Shown here: positions 52,139-60,941 of the stretch, piece by piece
Position numbering within the stretch: position 1 is the stretch's first letter
Layout: every line of letters starts with the position of its first letter
Program-made: the position numbers and the translations under genes
Assembly (NCBI RefSeq): GCF_004382795.1
Contig: NZ_SMSG01000003.1
Span: 124,001-188,000 of the forward strand
Direction: 5' to 3'
DNA from: Cumulibacter soli
GTDB lineage: Bacteria > Actinomycetota > Actinomycetes > Mycobacteriales > Antricoccaceae
Length of the DNA: 64,000 bases
The notes under the pieces: generated by a model
What the model saw: the letters and a program-made list of their open reading frames with translations, nothing else
What the model was told of the DNA's origin: nothing
Database searches by the model: none

Positions 52139-53155
52139 ATGACCATGAACGAACCGACCGGCGCCGACGATGAGGCCGAGTCGAGACCGGCGCAGGACGG
52201 AACCGCTTCGACCGACGAGGACGACTCGGTTCGCGCTGAGCGAGCGCATGACCCCGCGGCATCGACCGACGGCACTGATGATGAACCCGCCGCGACGCCG
52301 ATGACCCGGCGCGAGCGGCGACGGCACAAGCGCAATCAACGTAGCGGCTGGGCCCAGTGGCTACGCGAGTTGCCGATCATGCTCGGCGTCGCGTTCATCA
52401 TCGCGGTGTTACTGCGTTCTTTCGTCGTACAGGCCTTCTGGATTCCGTCCGGATCTATGGAACAGACCCTGCACGGATGCCCTGGTTGTACCGGTGATCG
52501 CATCCTGGTCAATCGGATGAGCTACTGGTTCAGCGATCCGGAGCCAGGCGACATCGTCGTCTTCGAGGCACCCACGTCGTGGGAGCCCGAGGTCACGGTA
52601 GACGAACCCGACGATCCGATCGGTCAGTCCTGGTTGTGGGTCAAACGTCTCGTCGGCGCCGCGCCTCCGGCCGCGCGGGACTTGGTCAAACGAGTCGTCG
52701 CCACCGAGGGACAAACTATCGAGTGTTGTGATGCGCAGAACCGCGTCCTGGTGGATGGGCAGCCGTTAGAGGAGCCATACATATACTTGGACGGCCAGGA
52801 TCCGACCGACCCGAGTATGGCGCAGCCTTTTGGCCCGATCACGGTGCCGGAGGGGCGGATGTTCGTGATGGGCGATCACCGCAACGCGTCGGCTGATTCG
52901 CGCGCGCATATGGATGATCAGCACCAGGGCACCGTTGCCGTTGACTCGGTCATCGGGCGGGCGTTCCTGATCCTGTGGCCCTTCGACCGGTTTACCTGGC
53001 TCAGTTCACAGAATCCGCAAACCGCGCAGGCGGCGTCCGCGGCCTCGATCGAGATGGCACCACCGGCGTCCGCGTTGCTGGATCCACCGGTGCTCGCGCT
53101 ACTGCTGGTGGCGCCGATCGCCGGCGCGCGCGGCGTACGCCGAATCGGCAGGTAG
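52139..53155 (+). CDS. lepB: Signal peptidase I
   Basis: Cleaves signal peptides of exported proteins. The 338-aa protein has an acidic cytoplasmic N terminus (residues 1-65), a membrane helix (LPIMLGVAFIIAVLLRSFVV), the catalytic Ser106 in IPSGSMEQTL, the general base Lys184 in DLVKRVVATEG, the MGDHRNASADSR box and a hydrophobic C-terminal segment (PPVLALLLVAPIAGA). A Cys pair (GCPGCTGD and ECCD) is an extra feature seen in some actinobacterial SPases. ATG at 52139 is preferred; ATG 52145 also possible. rnhB follows after four bases. Confidence 0.96.
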   Translation: MTMNEPTGADDEAESRPAQDGTASTDEDDSVRAERAHDPAASTDGTDDEPAATPMTRRERRRHKRNQRSGWAQWLRELPIMLGVAFIIAVLLRSFVVQAFWIPSGSMEQTLHGCPGCTGDRILVNRMSYWFSDPEPGDIVVFEAPTSWEPEVTVDEPDDPIGQSWLWVKRLVGAAPPAARDLVKRVVATEGQTIECCDAQNRVLVDGQPLEEPYIYLDGQDPTDPSMAQPFGPITVPEGRMFVMGDHRNASADSRAHMDDQHQGTVAVDSVIGRAFLILWPFDRFTWLSSQNPQTAQAASAASIEMAPPASALLDPPVLALLLVAPIAGARGVRRIGR

Positions 53156-53159
53156 CGGG

Positions 53160-53858
53160 ATGTATCAGATCGCAGACCTGCAGGCGCCGCGTTTCATCAT
53201 GCGCGGCACTGATGCGGAGTTCGTCCCATTCGAGACGACTCTCGCTCGGGCAGGATTCGGCGTCGTCGCCGGCGCCGATGAGGCCGGCCGCGGCGCCTGC
53301 GCTGGACCGTTGACAGCGGCGGCATGCATCCTGCCGGCCGGACGTCGCGGCAAGATTGATGGGCTCACCGACTCGAAGCTGCTGACCGCGGCGCGGCGCG
53401 AGCGGTTGTACGACGAGATCGTGGATAAAGCTGTCGCCTGGCGGGTGGTCAGCATCGACGCGGCGATGATCGATGCCATGGGGCTGCACGTAGCTAATCT
53501 GCAGGCGATGCGCCGTGCCGTGCGATCGCTGCAGGTCGCGCCGGCGTATACCCTGACCGACGGATTTCCGGTCGATGGTCTTGGCGTGCCGGCGCTGGCG
53601 GTGTGGAAGGGCGATCGGGTTTCTTCGTCGATTGCTGCGGCCAGCATCTTGGCCAAGGTCACCCGTGACCGACTGATGTGTGCCCTCGCTGAGCAGTATC
53701 CGCAGTACGGATTCGACGTACACAAGGGATACAGCACCGCGGCGCACCAAAGCGCACTCGCGGCGAACGGGCCCTGCCCGCAGCACCGCATGTCGTATCA
53801 GAACGTCCGCAGTCACCGTGTGGTTGACTCGGCACAAACGAAGGGGGCGAGCCGATGA
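53160..53858 (+). CDS. rnhB: Ribonuclease HII
   Basis: Removes ribonucleotides from DNA and RNA primers. The 232-aa protein has the catalytic motif VAGADEAGRGACAGPL (Asp and Glu), DSKLLTAARRERLYDEI, the DG motif region LTDGFPV and AASILAKVTRDRLM. An N-terminal extension of about 35 residues precedes the core. ATG at 53160 follows the lepB stop closely; the stop overlaps the DUF2469 gene (ATGA). Confidence 0.96.
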   Translation: MYQIADLQAPRFIMRGTDAEFVPFETTLARAGFGVVAGADEAGRGACAGPLTAAACILPAGRRGKIDGLTDSKLLTAARRERLYDEIVDKAVAWRVVSIDAAMIDAMGLHVANLQAMRRAVRSLQVAPAYTLTDGFPVDGLGVPALAVWKGDRVSSSIAAASILAKVTRDRLMCALAEQYPQYGFDVHKGYSTAAHQSALAANGPCPQHRMSYQNVRSHRVVDSAQTKGASR

Positions 53859-54157
53859 GCGCAGAGGATCTCGAGCGATATGAGACCGAACTCGAACTGC
53901 AGCTGTACCGCGAATACAAGGACATCGCCCGTCAGTTCAGCTATGTGGTAGAGACCGAACGTCGGTTCTATCTGGCGAATTCGGTGGATCTGCAGGTGCG
54001 TAACGCCAGCGGTGAGGTGTACTTCGAACTGCAGTTGCAGGACGCATGGGTGTGGGACATCCACCGACCCGCGCGGTTCGTCAAGAACGTCCGCGTCGTC
54101 ACCTTCAAAGACGTCAACGTCGAGGAGTTGGACAAGCCCGATCTCGAGGTGCCGTAG
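53855..54157 (+). CDS. DUF2469 protein
   Basis: A 100-aa protein matching actinobacterial DUF2469 (Rv2901c-like): AEDLERYETELELQLYREYK, VVETERRFYLANSVDL and the C-terminal DAWVWDIHRPARFVKNVRVVT with DVNVEELDKPDLEVP. It is conserved beside rnhB throughout actinobacteria but has no known function. It has no membrane segment. The overlap with rnhB and a 125-base gap before yraN suggest a lepB-rnhB-DUF2469 unit. Confidence 0.95.
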   Translation: MSAEDLERYETELELQLYREYKDIARQFSYVVETERRFYLANSVDLQVRNASGEVYFELQLQDAWVWDIHRPARFVKNVRVVTFKDVNVEELDKPDLEVP

Positions 54158-54282
54158 CCGTCTGGGCGCCTTGTTCGGGTGAGTTGTCCACACCCTCGGC
54201 GTGTTTCCACCGCACCGTCGGTCCACTCGCGGCGTGCGCGTGGGGCAGGCAGGCTCACCTCTCACACGGATGAGGGGATGGC

Positions 54283-54642
54283 ATGGCGCTCAAGGACGAC
54301 CTCGGCAGACTGGGCGAGGATCTCGCCGCGGACGAGTTGGAACGGGCTGGGTTACGCATTGTCGAACGCAACTGGCGTTGCGATGCCGGCGAGATAGACA
54401 TTGTTGCGACCGAGGGGCGCACCCTCGTCATTTGCGAGGTCAAGACCCGCTCATCGACACGGTTCGGTGAACCGATCGAGGCGTTGACCCCGGCGAAGAT
54501 CGAACGAATCTATCGACTTGCATCCATCTACCGCCGCACGCATCGGGTGGGCACCACGCGAGTGCGGTACGACGTCGTCGCGATTATTGCGCCGTACGGC
54601 CACACACCGGACATCAAACACATTCGCGGAGCGTTCGGATGA
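54283..54642 (+). CDS. YraN family protein (UPF0102), endonuclease-like fold
   Basis: A 119-aa protein with the restriction-endonuclease-like core of UPF0102: GRLGEDLAADELERAGLRIVE, the NWRCDAGEIDIVA segment and ICEVKTRSS, which holds the D-ExK catalytic residues. Role unknown; it accompanies yifB and dprA in most bacteria, hinting at DNA processing. ATG at 54283 follows GAGGGG by five bases. It overlaps yifB by four bases. Confidence 0.94.
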   Translation: MALKDDLGRLGEDLAADELERAGLRIVERNWRCDAGEIDIVATEGRTLVICEVKTRSSTRFGEPIEALTPAKIERIYRLASIYRRTHRVGTTRVRYDVVAIIAPYGHTPDIKHIRGAFG

Positions 54643-56189
54643 ATACCCCGCATGTGGCAAGCGTGCTCGGCATGACGATTACCGGTGTGAGTGGCGTGCC
54701 GGTCACCGTCGAGTGCAGCGTGGCGGACGGATCACCGGCCGACTCGAAAATCCTCGGTCTGCCGGACGCCTCGGTACGGGAGTCCTTCTCGCGGATGCGC
54801 GCCGCGCTCGACAGTCTCGATGGCTACACCTGGTCGTCGCGAAAGATCCTCTTCAACCTCACGCCGGCGGATGTACGAAAACAGGGCACCGGATTCGACC
54901 TACCGATGGCCATCGCCATGCTGGCATACGACCAGGTTATCGACGCTGATCGAGTCGCCGGCACGGTCTTCTTCGGCGAACTCGGCCTCAACGGTGCACT
55001 TCATCCGGTGCGTGGCGCGCTGCCCGCACTCATAGCGGCAGCAGCCTCCGGCGCGCGACGAATTGTGCTGCCGGCGGCAAATCTGGCGGAGGCATCGATC
55101 TCGCTGGGATCAGCGGTCGATATCGAGGTGATGTGCGCCCCGACGCTCGAGGACCTCTTCCGGTTGCTACGCGGCGAGGAGAACGGCGTACAGCGCGTGC
55201 GTCAGCGCCCGGTCAGCGCGCCACGCGCTCAGCCCGATCTCGCCGATGTCAAAGGACAACCCGTTGGGCGACGCGCATTGGAGATCGCCGCCGCAGGGGG
55301 ACACCACCTCATGTTCGGTGGCCCGCCGGGGGCGGGCAAGACGATGTTGGCCAAACGACTACCGGGGATACTTCCCGCGCTCAGCGATGAGGATGCCTTC
55401 ACCGTCACGAGCATCCGCTCGGTCTGCGGCATGATCGACCCCGAACGTCCGTTGCAGAGTTGGCCTCCTTTCGAAGCGCCGCATCATGGCGCGACGGCGG
55501 TCGCGCTGATTGGCGGAGGATCACCCGTCGTGCGTCCTGGCGCAGTGAGTCGGGCACACCGCGGCGTGTTGTTCTTGGACGAGGCGGCAGAATTTGATCG
55601 CTCCGTACTCGACCAGTTACGTCAGCCGATCGAGTCGGGAGCGGTGACTATTCACCGCGCCAGCGGTGTCTGCACTTTCCCGGCGCAGTTTCAGCTCGTG
55701 CTTGCAGCTAATCCGTGCCCATGCTCGAGGGCCGGTGGATCGGGTGGCTGTGTGTGCTCGAGTATCACCCGTCGCCGATATCAGGCGCGACTGTCCGGGC
55801 CGCTACTGGACCGCGTTGACCTCGTGGTCGACGTGCAACCCCCGTTACGCGGAGCGCTGTTGGATCACGGCACCAACGAAGAACCAAGTGCTGTAGTGGC
55901 GCAGCGGGTACTGGCGGCGAGGGAACGCGCTGCGGCACGGTGGAGTGATGGCGCGCTCAACAGCGCCGTCGGGTCGAAGGAACTGCGCGCTCGGTGGCAG
56001 CCGGCGGATCAGAGCCGCGCGGTGTTGGCGAAGGCGTATGACTCGGGCAGGCTCACCGGACGCGGGTACGAGCGAGTGCTGCGCGTGGCCTGGACGCTCG
56101 CAGACCTCGGCGCCCGGACCGCACCGGCCTTGGACGATCTTGTGGAGGCGCTCGCGTTCCGTCAGCGCGCATTCGGGATGGCCGCATGA
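54639..56189 (+). CDS. YifB/ComM family Mg-chelatase-like AAA ATPase
   Basis: A 516-aa ATPase homologous to ComM, a branch-migration helicase for natural transformation in Gram-negative bacteria. The N-terminal Lon-like fold (residues 1-170) includes GLPDASVRESFSRMRAAL and NLTPADVRKQGTGFDLPMA. The AAA domain has Walker A GGPPGAGKTMLAKRL and Walker B GVLFLDEAAEFDR. A zinc-type cysteine cluster ANPCPCSRAGGSGGCVCS follows, and then the Mg-chelatase C-terminal region. Linked to dprA (ATGA overlap). Confidence 0.95.
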   Translation: MNTPHVASVLGMTITGVSGVPVTVECSVADGSPADSKILGLPDASVRESFSRMRAALDSLDGYTWSSRKILFNLTPADVRKQGTGFDLPMAIAMLAYDQVIDADRVAGTVFFGELGLNGALHPVRGALPALIAAAASGARRIVLPAANLAEASISLGSAVDIEVMCAPTLEDLFRLLRGEENGVQRVRQRPVSAPRAQPDLADVKGQPVGRRALEIAAAGGHHLMFGGPPGAGKTMLAKRLPGILPALSDEDAFTVTSIRSVCGMIDPERPLQSWPPFEAPHHGATAVALIGGGSPVVRPGAVSRAHRGVLFLDEAAEFDRSVLDQLRQPIESGAVTIHRASGVCTFPAQFQLVLAANPCPCSRAGGSGGCVCSSITRRRYQARLSGPLLDRVDLVVDVQPPLRGALLDHGTNEEPSAVVAQRVLAARERAAARWSDGALNSAVGSKELRARWQPADQSRAVLAKAYDSGRLTGRGYERVLRVAWTLADLGARTAPALDDLVEALAFRQRAFGMAA

Positions 56190-57343
56190 GCGGATACGTC
56201 GGCGATGGCAGCGAGCGTGCCGCGCGGGCCTGGCTCAGTCGCGCATGTGAGCCGGGCGAGTACGCGTTGTGGGCATACGTCGAATCACAAGGCGCCGTCG
56301 AGGTGGCCGCCCAGCTTGCGGCCGGCCAGGCCCCTCGTCGGCTACAGCGTTTGTGCGGTGCCCGAGCGGGGGAGGACCACTGCCAGCGCGACCTGGACGC
56401 CGCACACCGGGTGGGTGCACGCTTGATCATTCCCGGTGACGCCGAGTGGCCGGCAGACGGCGTCCGGTTGATGAGCATCGCCTCGGCAGCCGGCGCTGAC
56501 GGCTGCGTACCCCCACTGTCCATCTGGGCCCGCGGTGGCGGACGGCTGTCGGCACTCATTGATCGGTCCGTTGCCCTGGTCGGCGCTCGTGCGGCCACCG
56601 CGTACGGAACCAGCGTGTGTGAGCAGATCGCGTACGGGCTCGCTGGTCGCGACGTCACTGTGATCAGCGGGGGAGCGTTCGGTATCGATCGCGCGGCACA
56701 CGCCGCGGCCCTGGCAGCTAACGGCGTCACGATCGCCGCGCTCGCGTGCGGTATCGATCGGTTCTACCCGAAATCCAACGCGAACCTGCTCGAGCACATC
56801 ACCGTGGACGGGCTGCTGCTCTCGGAATGGGCGCCGGGAGCCGCGCCAATGCGCCACCGTTTCTTGGTGCGCAACCGTCTCATCGCGGCGTTGAGTTCAG
56901 GCACCGTGGTCGTCGAGGCCGCGCTACGCTCGGGCGCTCGGTCAACGGCCGCCCGGGCGCGGGAATTGGGCAAGGTCGTGATGGCTGTGCCCGGCCCGGT
57001 CACCTCCGCAATGTCCGACGGGTGCCTGCATATGCTGCGCGAGGAAGCTGCGCTCGCGGTCGGCAGTGCAGAGCACGTAATGGAGGCAACCGGGGTCAGC
57101 GGTGTGGATATGCTGCCGCTCGAGCGCGGACCGCTTCGGCCGGGTGATGATCTGGACCCGCTACACCGCCGAGTTCTAGAGGCGGTGCCGACGCGTAGAC
57201 CGGCGGCTACCGACTCCATCGCAGTCGTGGCCGGAGCCAGCGTTCCGGATACCCTGCGCGCATTGACGATGCTCGAGCTTTCCGAACTCGTTGAGCAATA
57301 CGAAGGAAGGTGGCGCAAATGCCGCGTGGCGACATCGCCCTGA
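56186..57343 (+). CDS. dprA: DNA-processing protein DprA
   Basis: Binds incoming single-stranded DNA and loads RecA. The 385-aa protein has an N-terminal SAM-like region (about 1-90) and the Rossmann-like core: VALVGARAATAYGTSVCEQIAYGL, VISGGAFGIDRAAHAAAL, TIAALACGIDRFYPKSN and FLVRNRLIAALSSGTVVVEA. The C-terminal winged-helix domain (about 310-380) is present. The neighbouring yifB suggests a DNA-uptake or recombination role; no com pilus genes are in the window. Confidence 0.95.
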   Translation: MSGYVGDGSERAARAWLSRACEPGEYALWAYVESQGAVEVAAQLAAGQAPRRLQRLCGARAGEDHCQRDLDAAHRVGARLIIPGDAEWPADGVRLMSIASAAGADGCVPPLSIWARGGGRLSALIDRSVALVGARAATAYGTSVCEQIAYGLAGRDVTVISGGAFGIDRAAHAAALAANGVTIAALACGIDRFYPKSNANLLEHITVDGLLLSEWAPGAAPMRHRFLVRNRLIAALSSGTVVVEAALRSGARSTAARARELGKVVMAVPGPVTSAMSDGCLHMLREEAALAVGSAEHVMEATGVSGVDMLPLERGPLRPGDDLDPLHRRVLEAVPTRRPAATDSIAVVAGASVPDTLRALTMLELSELVEQYEGRWRKCRVATSP

Positions 57344-57421
57344 TGCTGCCGATATAACGAAGTGGTTCCCGCCCGGCGCGGCAGGTTGCCCGAGTGCTCC
57401 GGCCGCAGGCACGGTGATGGG

Positions 57422-58333
57422 GTGAGTAGCGGTCTACCCGAGCCCATGACTGAAGCGCTGGCGGCGTTCGAGCGAATGCTACGCCTGGAACGCTCGCTGT
57501 CGGCGCACACCGTGAAGGCATACGTCAGTGACGCCCGCAGCCTGTTGGAGCACCTCGCGCTGATGGGCGGCGAGGACATGAATCGCCTCGACCTCGGCGT
57601 CCTACGTTCGTGGCTCGCTAAGTCCCGCACGCTGGGCGCCGCACGCAGCACGTTGTCTCGTCGCGCTGCTAGCGCGCGTGCGTTTACGGCGTACGCCGCC
57701 GGCCGCGGGCTGATCGAGGTCGACCCGGGACCGCGACTGGCATCGGCGGGCACGCACCGACGGTTGCCGGAGGTGTTGAACCAGGAACAGGCAGCCGATC
57801 TCGTTGACGGTGTCGAGGGCGACGGTGCGATCGCGTTGCGCGATCGAGCGATTCTGGAGTTGTTGTACGCCGGCGGTGTCCGGGTGGGCGAACTCGTCGG
57901 TCTGGACGTGGACTCCTTCGACGAGTCGCGCTCGTTGTTGCGGGTGATCGGCAAGGGCAACAAGGAACGCAGCGTTCCCATCGGTACGCCGGCGCAGCGT
58001 GCGCTACGGGCCTACCTCGCTGAAGGTCGAGGCGAGTTGGTGTCGGCGCGAAGTGGGCGCGCGCTTCTGCTGGGGGCGCGTGGTGGACGTATCGACTCAC
58101 GTGAAGTACGCCGGATCGTGCATCGCGCCGCGCAAGGCGTCGACGGTGCGCCGGACATCGGCCCGCACGGGCTGCGGCACAGCGCGGCCACACACCTCCT
58201 GGAGGGTGGTGCCGATCTGCGTTCGGTCCAGGAATTGCTCGGGCACGCATCTTTGGCGACGACGCAGATCTACACGCACGTATCGGTTGAGCGACTGCGC
58301 TCGGCATTCGATCAGGCTCACCCGCGCTCCTGA
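57422..58333 (+). CDS. xerC: Tyrosine recombinase XerC
   Basis: Resolves chromosome dimers at dif with XerD. The 303-aa protein has the N-terminal core-binding domain (LEHLALMGGEDMNRLDLG) and the catalytic domain with Arg in YAGGVRVGELVGL, Lys in GKGNKERSVPIG, the HGLRHSAATHLLEGGADL box, LGHASLATTQIYTHV and nucleophile Tyr near residue 283. GTG at 57422 after GGTGATGG is chosen; ATG at 57446 is an alternative with no Shine-Dalgarno. A perfect palindromic terminator follows. Confidence 0.94.
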   Translation: MSSGLPEPMTEALAAFERMLRLERSLSAHTVKAYVSDARSLLEHLALMGGEDMNRLDLGVLRSWLAKSRTLGAARSTLSRRAASARAFTAYAAGRGLIEVDPGPRLASAGTHRRLPEVLNQEQAADLVDGVEGDGAIALRDRAILELLYAGGVRVGELVGLDVDSFDESRSLLRVIGKGNKERSVPIGTPAQRALRAYLAEGRGELVSARSGRALLLGARGGRIDSREVRRIVHRAAQGVDGAPDIGPHGLRHSAATHLLEGGADLRSVQELLGHASLATTQIYTHVSVERLRSAFDQAHPRS

Positions 58334-58348
58334 CCGTCTAGCCAATAC

Positions 58349-58386
58349 GAAAGGGCGCTTCAGCGAATTCGCTGAAGCGCCCTTTC
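58349..58386. terminator. Perfect 38-bp palindrome, bidirectional terminator between xerC and metB
   Basis: The sequence from GAAAGGGCGCTTC to GAAGCGCCCTTTC is a perfect 19+19 inverted repeat. It carries an A-run on one side and a T-run on the other, so it can stop transcription in both directions. It sits between the convergent xerC and metB stops. Confidence 0.92.
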
Positions 58387-58421
58387 ATCGGCCGCCGACA
58401 CCCGAGCGCGGCTATGACCGG

Positions 58422-59612
58422 TTATGCGGGGACGGCCGCCGGAGCCGCCTGCTGGGCGCGAGCCAGACCAGCGGACAGGTCAGCGATCAAATCGTCGGGA
58501 TCCTCGATACCGACGGATACCCGGATCAGGCCGTCGGAAATTCCGGCGACCGCGCGCGCCTCGGCGGTCATCGATGCGTGCGTCATCGTGGCGGGGTGCG
58601 CGACGAGAGATTCCACGCCACCGAGCGATTCGGCCAGGCTGAAGAGTTCCAGTCCGTCCAGGAACGCGCGCACCGCTGGCTCGCCGCCGGCCAACTCGAA
58701 GGACAGCATCGCGCCGAAACCGCTCTGCTGACGCGCCGCCAGCTCATGACCGGGGTGATCGGCCAGGCCGGGGAAATTCACCTTGCTCACCGCCGCATGC
58801 GCGTTGAGTGCCTCAACAACACGATCGGCACCCTCCTGGTGGGCGCGCATCCGTGGGGCGAGCGTACGCAGCCCGCGCAGCGTCTGATAGCAGTCGAACG
58901 GGCTCGCAGTCAGGCCGATGGTATTGGACCAGTAGGCCATCTGCTCCTGCAGTTCGGCTGTGGCTGAAAGGATCGCGCCGCCGACGACATCGCTGTGGCC
59001 ATTGAGGTATTTGGTGGTGGAGTGCACGACCACGTCGCAACCCAGCGCGATCGGCTGCTGCAACAACGGCGACAGGAACGTGTTGTCGGCGACCACCGTC
59101 GCGCCGACCGCGTGGGCGCGACGTGCGGTGTCCGCGACGTCGGTGATGCGCAGCAGCGGGTTGGAGGGCGTCTCGATCCAGACGACCTTCGGTGACTGCG
59201 CCAGTGCGCTATCGAGCGCGGCGGTGTCGTTGAAGTCGACGGTCAGAACCTCGAACGAGCCCTTCTGGTGGTACGAATCGAACAGCCGCCAGGTGCCGCC
59301 GTAGCAGTCATGTGGGACAACGATCTTCTCGCCCGGAGACAGCAACGCGTGTACGACGACGGTGATTGCGCCCATCCCGGTCGCGGCGATGATGCCGCCG
59401 TGCGCACCTTCGAGCTCGGCGATTGCGTTGCCCAGCAGGTCGCGCGTCGGGTTACCGCTGCGTGTGTAGTCGTAGGTACGCGGTTGCGCGAATGACTCGA
59501 AGGTGAAGTTGCTCGATAGATGCAGCGGCGGAATGACCGCGCCGTGCTGAGTGTCGGACTCCAGCCCGCTGCGTACGGACTGCGTCACCTTTGAGAGGGG
59601 GGTGTTGCTCAT
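58422..59612 (-). CDS. metB: Cystathionine gamma-synthase
   Basis: PLP enzyme joining activated homoserine and cysteine in methionine synthesis. The 396-aa protein has the Cys/Met-metabolism signatures: YTRSGNPTRDLLGNAIAELEG, the Schiff-base Lys in VVVHSTTKYLNGHSDVVGG, ETPSNPLLRITDV and SLGGVESLVAHPATMTHASM. Close relatives include O-acetylhomoserine sulfhydrylase and cystathionine gamma-lyase; length and motifs favour MetB. ATG at 59612 has AGGTGC six bases upstream. A SAM-I riboswitch precedes it. It interrupts the usual xerC-M23-rpsB order on the opposite strand. Confidence 0.92.
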   Translation of the reverse strand: MSNTPLSKVTQSVRSGLESDTQHGAVIPPLHLSSNFTFESFAQPRTYDYTRSGNPTRDLLGNAIAELEGAHGGIIAATGMGAITVVVHALLSPGEKIVVPHDCYGGTWRLFDSYHQKGSFEVLTVDFNDTAALDSALAQSPKVVWIETPSNPLLRITDVADTARRAHAVGATVVADNTFLSPLLQQPIALGCDVVVHSTTKYLNGHSDVVGGAILSATAELQEQMAYWSNTIGLTASPFDCYQTLRGLRTLAPRMRAHQEGADRVVEALNAHAAVSKVNFPGLADHPGHELAARQQSGFGAMLSFELAGGEPAVRAFLDGLELFSLAESLGGVESLVAHPATMTHASMTAEARAVAGISDGLIRVSVGIEDPDDLIADLSAGLARAQQAAPAAVPA

Positions 59613-59618
59613 GGTGTG

Positions 59619-59670
59619 GCACCTTTCGAATCGAACGGCACGACGCCATGCGGTTCGTTCGACCAGGTGC
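59619..59670 (-). promoter_or_regulatory. Possible Shine-Dalgarno-sequestering stem in the metB leader
   Basis: On the minus strand GCACCT (59670-59665) is complementary to AGGTGC (59624-59619), which holds the metB ribosome site six bases before the ATG. TCGAACG and CGTTCGA form an inner stem. This could be the expression platform of the SAM riboswitch. No intrinsic terminator with a T-run was found. Confidence 0.45.
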
Positions 59671-59689
59671 AGGATCGGCTCTGAGCCGA

Positions 59690-59812
59690 AATCCATCTTC
59701 CGGCCGGCCATCATTGGCCACCGCAGGACTTGGCACCGGCCATCGGTTTGCGATCGATGGTGGTTGCCCCGGCTTCAAAGGGCCTGTCCCTCAGCCGGTC
59801 GTGATGGTTTCA
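59690..59812 (-). promoter_or_regulatory. SAM-I riboswitch (S-box) of metB
   Basis: The minus strand shows the S-box blocks in order: P1 arm ACCATC, GGCTGAGGGACAGGCCC, TTTGAAGCCGGGGCAACC, then GGTGCCAAGTCCTGCGG and the closing GGAAGATGGAT. GAGGGACnGGCCC, GAAnCC-GGCAACC and GGTGCnAAxTCC are diagnostic of SAM-I. P1 pairs CCATC with GATGG. A TAGCCT hexamer at 59825-59820 would start transcription a few bases before the aptamer. Confidence 0.9.
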
Positions 59813-59939
59813 GCAGTTGAGGCTACGCGAGCAGCGCGCGCAGCGCCACGCTGCACTGTCGATCGTCGGGGGGATCACACCGAGGGACGCCGGGATCAGG
59901 CCCACATGGCAAGTCCGCTAGTGGATGTCGATACCGCGC

Positions 59940-60941
59940 TTACTCGATATCGATACCGCGCTCGCTGAGCCATTTCTGTGGATCGAGACGTTGGCTGCCG
60001 TAGAGCCCCTTACGGATTTCGAAGTGCAGATGTGGTCCGGTGGATTGGCCGCGGTTTCCGACTGTGGCGATCTGCTGACCGGCCGTCACCTGCTGGCCAG
60101 CGGCGACGAGGTACTGATCGACGTGACCGTAGATGAGGTACCAACCGTCGGCGCCGGGATCAATGACTACCCATTGGCCGAAACCGCTCGCTGTGCCGGC
60201 GGCGATGACGACGCCGCTGGTGGCCGAATACACCGGTGTGCCGATCTCCGCGGCAAGGTCGATGCCGTAGTGGAAAGTTCCCCAACGCGGGCCGACGCCC
60301 GAGGTGAAGACCCCACCAGGCGCGGGATGGACGGTCGTATTGCCAGAGCCGTGTGGATATGCGCCCACCTGCGCGCTCGGGGCGGGTAAACCGGACGATG
60401 ACTCCTCGCCGGTGAGCGGGAGCAAGCGCACGGCGTGTGGAGTCAGCAGCGTCAGCGGATCGACGTACTGCTCGCCGAGCCGGACTCCCCAGTGCAGGCA
60501 CACCGCGACCGCGCAATCCGGATGGCCCGCGATCACCGTCCCGATGACCTGTCCGCGTAGCACCACGTCGCCGGCAGACACGGTCGCCTCGACCGGTTCG
60601 TACGTCGTTCGTACTGTTGCGTGGTCGATCGAGATCACCCCTCTGCCCGCTACCGTGCCGGCGAATGCCACGACGCCGTCGGCGGCGGCACGTACGGCCT
60701 GGTCGGCCGACGCAGCAAGATCTACGCCGCGATGACCCGGCAGCCACGGCTGTGGTGGAAGGTCAAAGGCTTCGGTGACGTCGGGGGCCGGCGACAGTGG
60801 CCAATCGAAGCCAGGTGCGCCGCGTGCCGGCGTAGCGCACAGCGCGATGGTGCCAATCGTCAACACGGCGAGCACTCTCTGGAGGGCGCGTAACGGGTAA
60901 ATCATCGGCTGAGCGAACCATCGCTGATACGCCTGAGACAT
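59940..60941 (-). CDS. Secreted M23 peptidase with two tandem LytM-like domains
   Basis: A 333-aa exported cell-wall hydrolase-like protein. A signal peptide (about residues 13-42: IYPLRALQRVLAVLTIG with ATPARGAP cleavage region) is followed by a first M23 domain with HRGVD (His70, Asp74). Its HxH is degenerate (CLHWGV, Cys148-His150). The second M23 domain has HYGID (His224, Asp228), YGHVDQY and an intact HLHFE (His304, His306). Only the second domain has a full zinc site. The first resembles the single-domain protein usually found before rpsB in actinobacteria (Rv2891). Start uncertain: 60941, or ATG 60905 at the signal peptide. Confidence 0.9.
   Translation of the reverse strand: MSQAYQRWFAQPMIYPLRALQRVLAVLTIGTIALCATPARGAPGFDWPLSPAPDVTEAFDLPPQPWLPGHRGVDLAASADQAVRAAADGVVAFAGTVAGRGVISIDHATVRTTYEPVEATVSAGDVVLRGQVIGTVIAGHPDCAVAVCLHWGVRLGEQYVDPLTLLTPHAVRLLPLTGEESSSGLPAPSAQVGAYPHGSGNTTVHPAPGGVFTSGVGPRWGTFHYGIDLAAEIGTPVYSATSGVVIAAGTASGFGQWVVIDPGADGWYLIYGHVDQYLVAAGQQVTAGQQIATVGNRGQSTGPHLHFEIRKGLYGSQRLDPQKWLSERGIDIE

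Noticed and set aside
59613-59830. SAM-IV or cobalamin riboswitch for metB
   Set aside because: The conserved blocks and their order fit SAM-I; the hallmarks of the other classes are missing.
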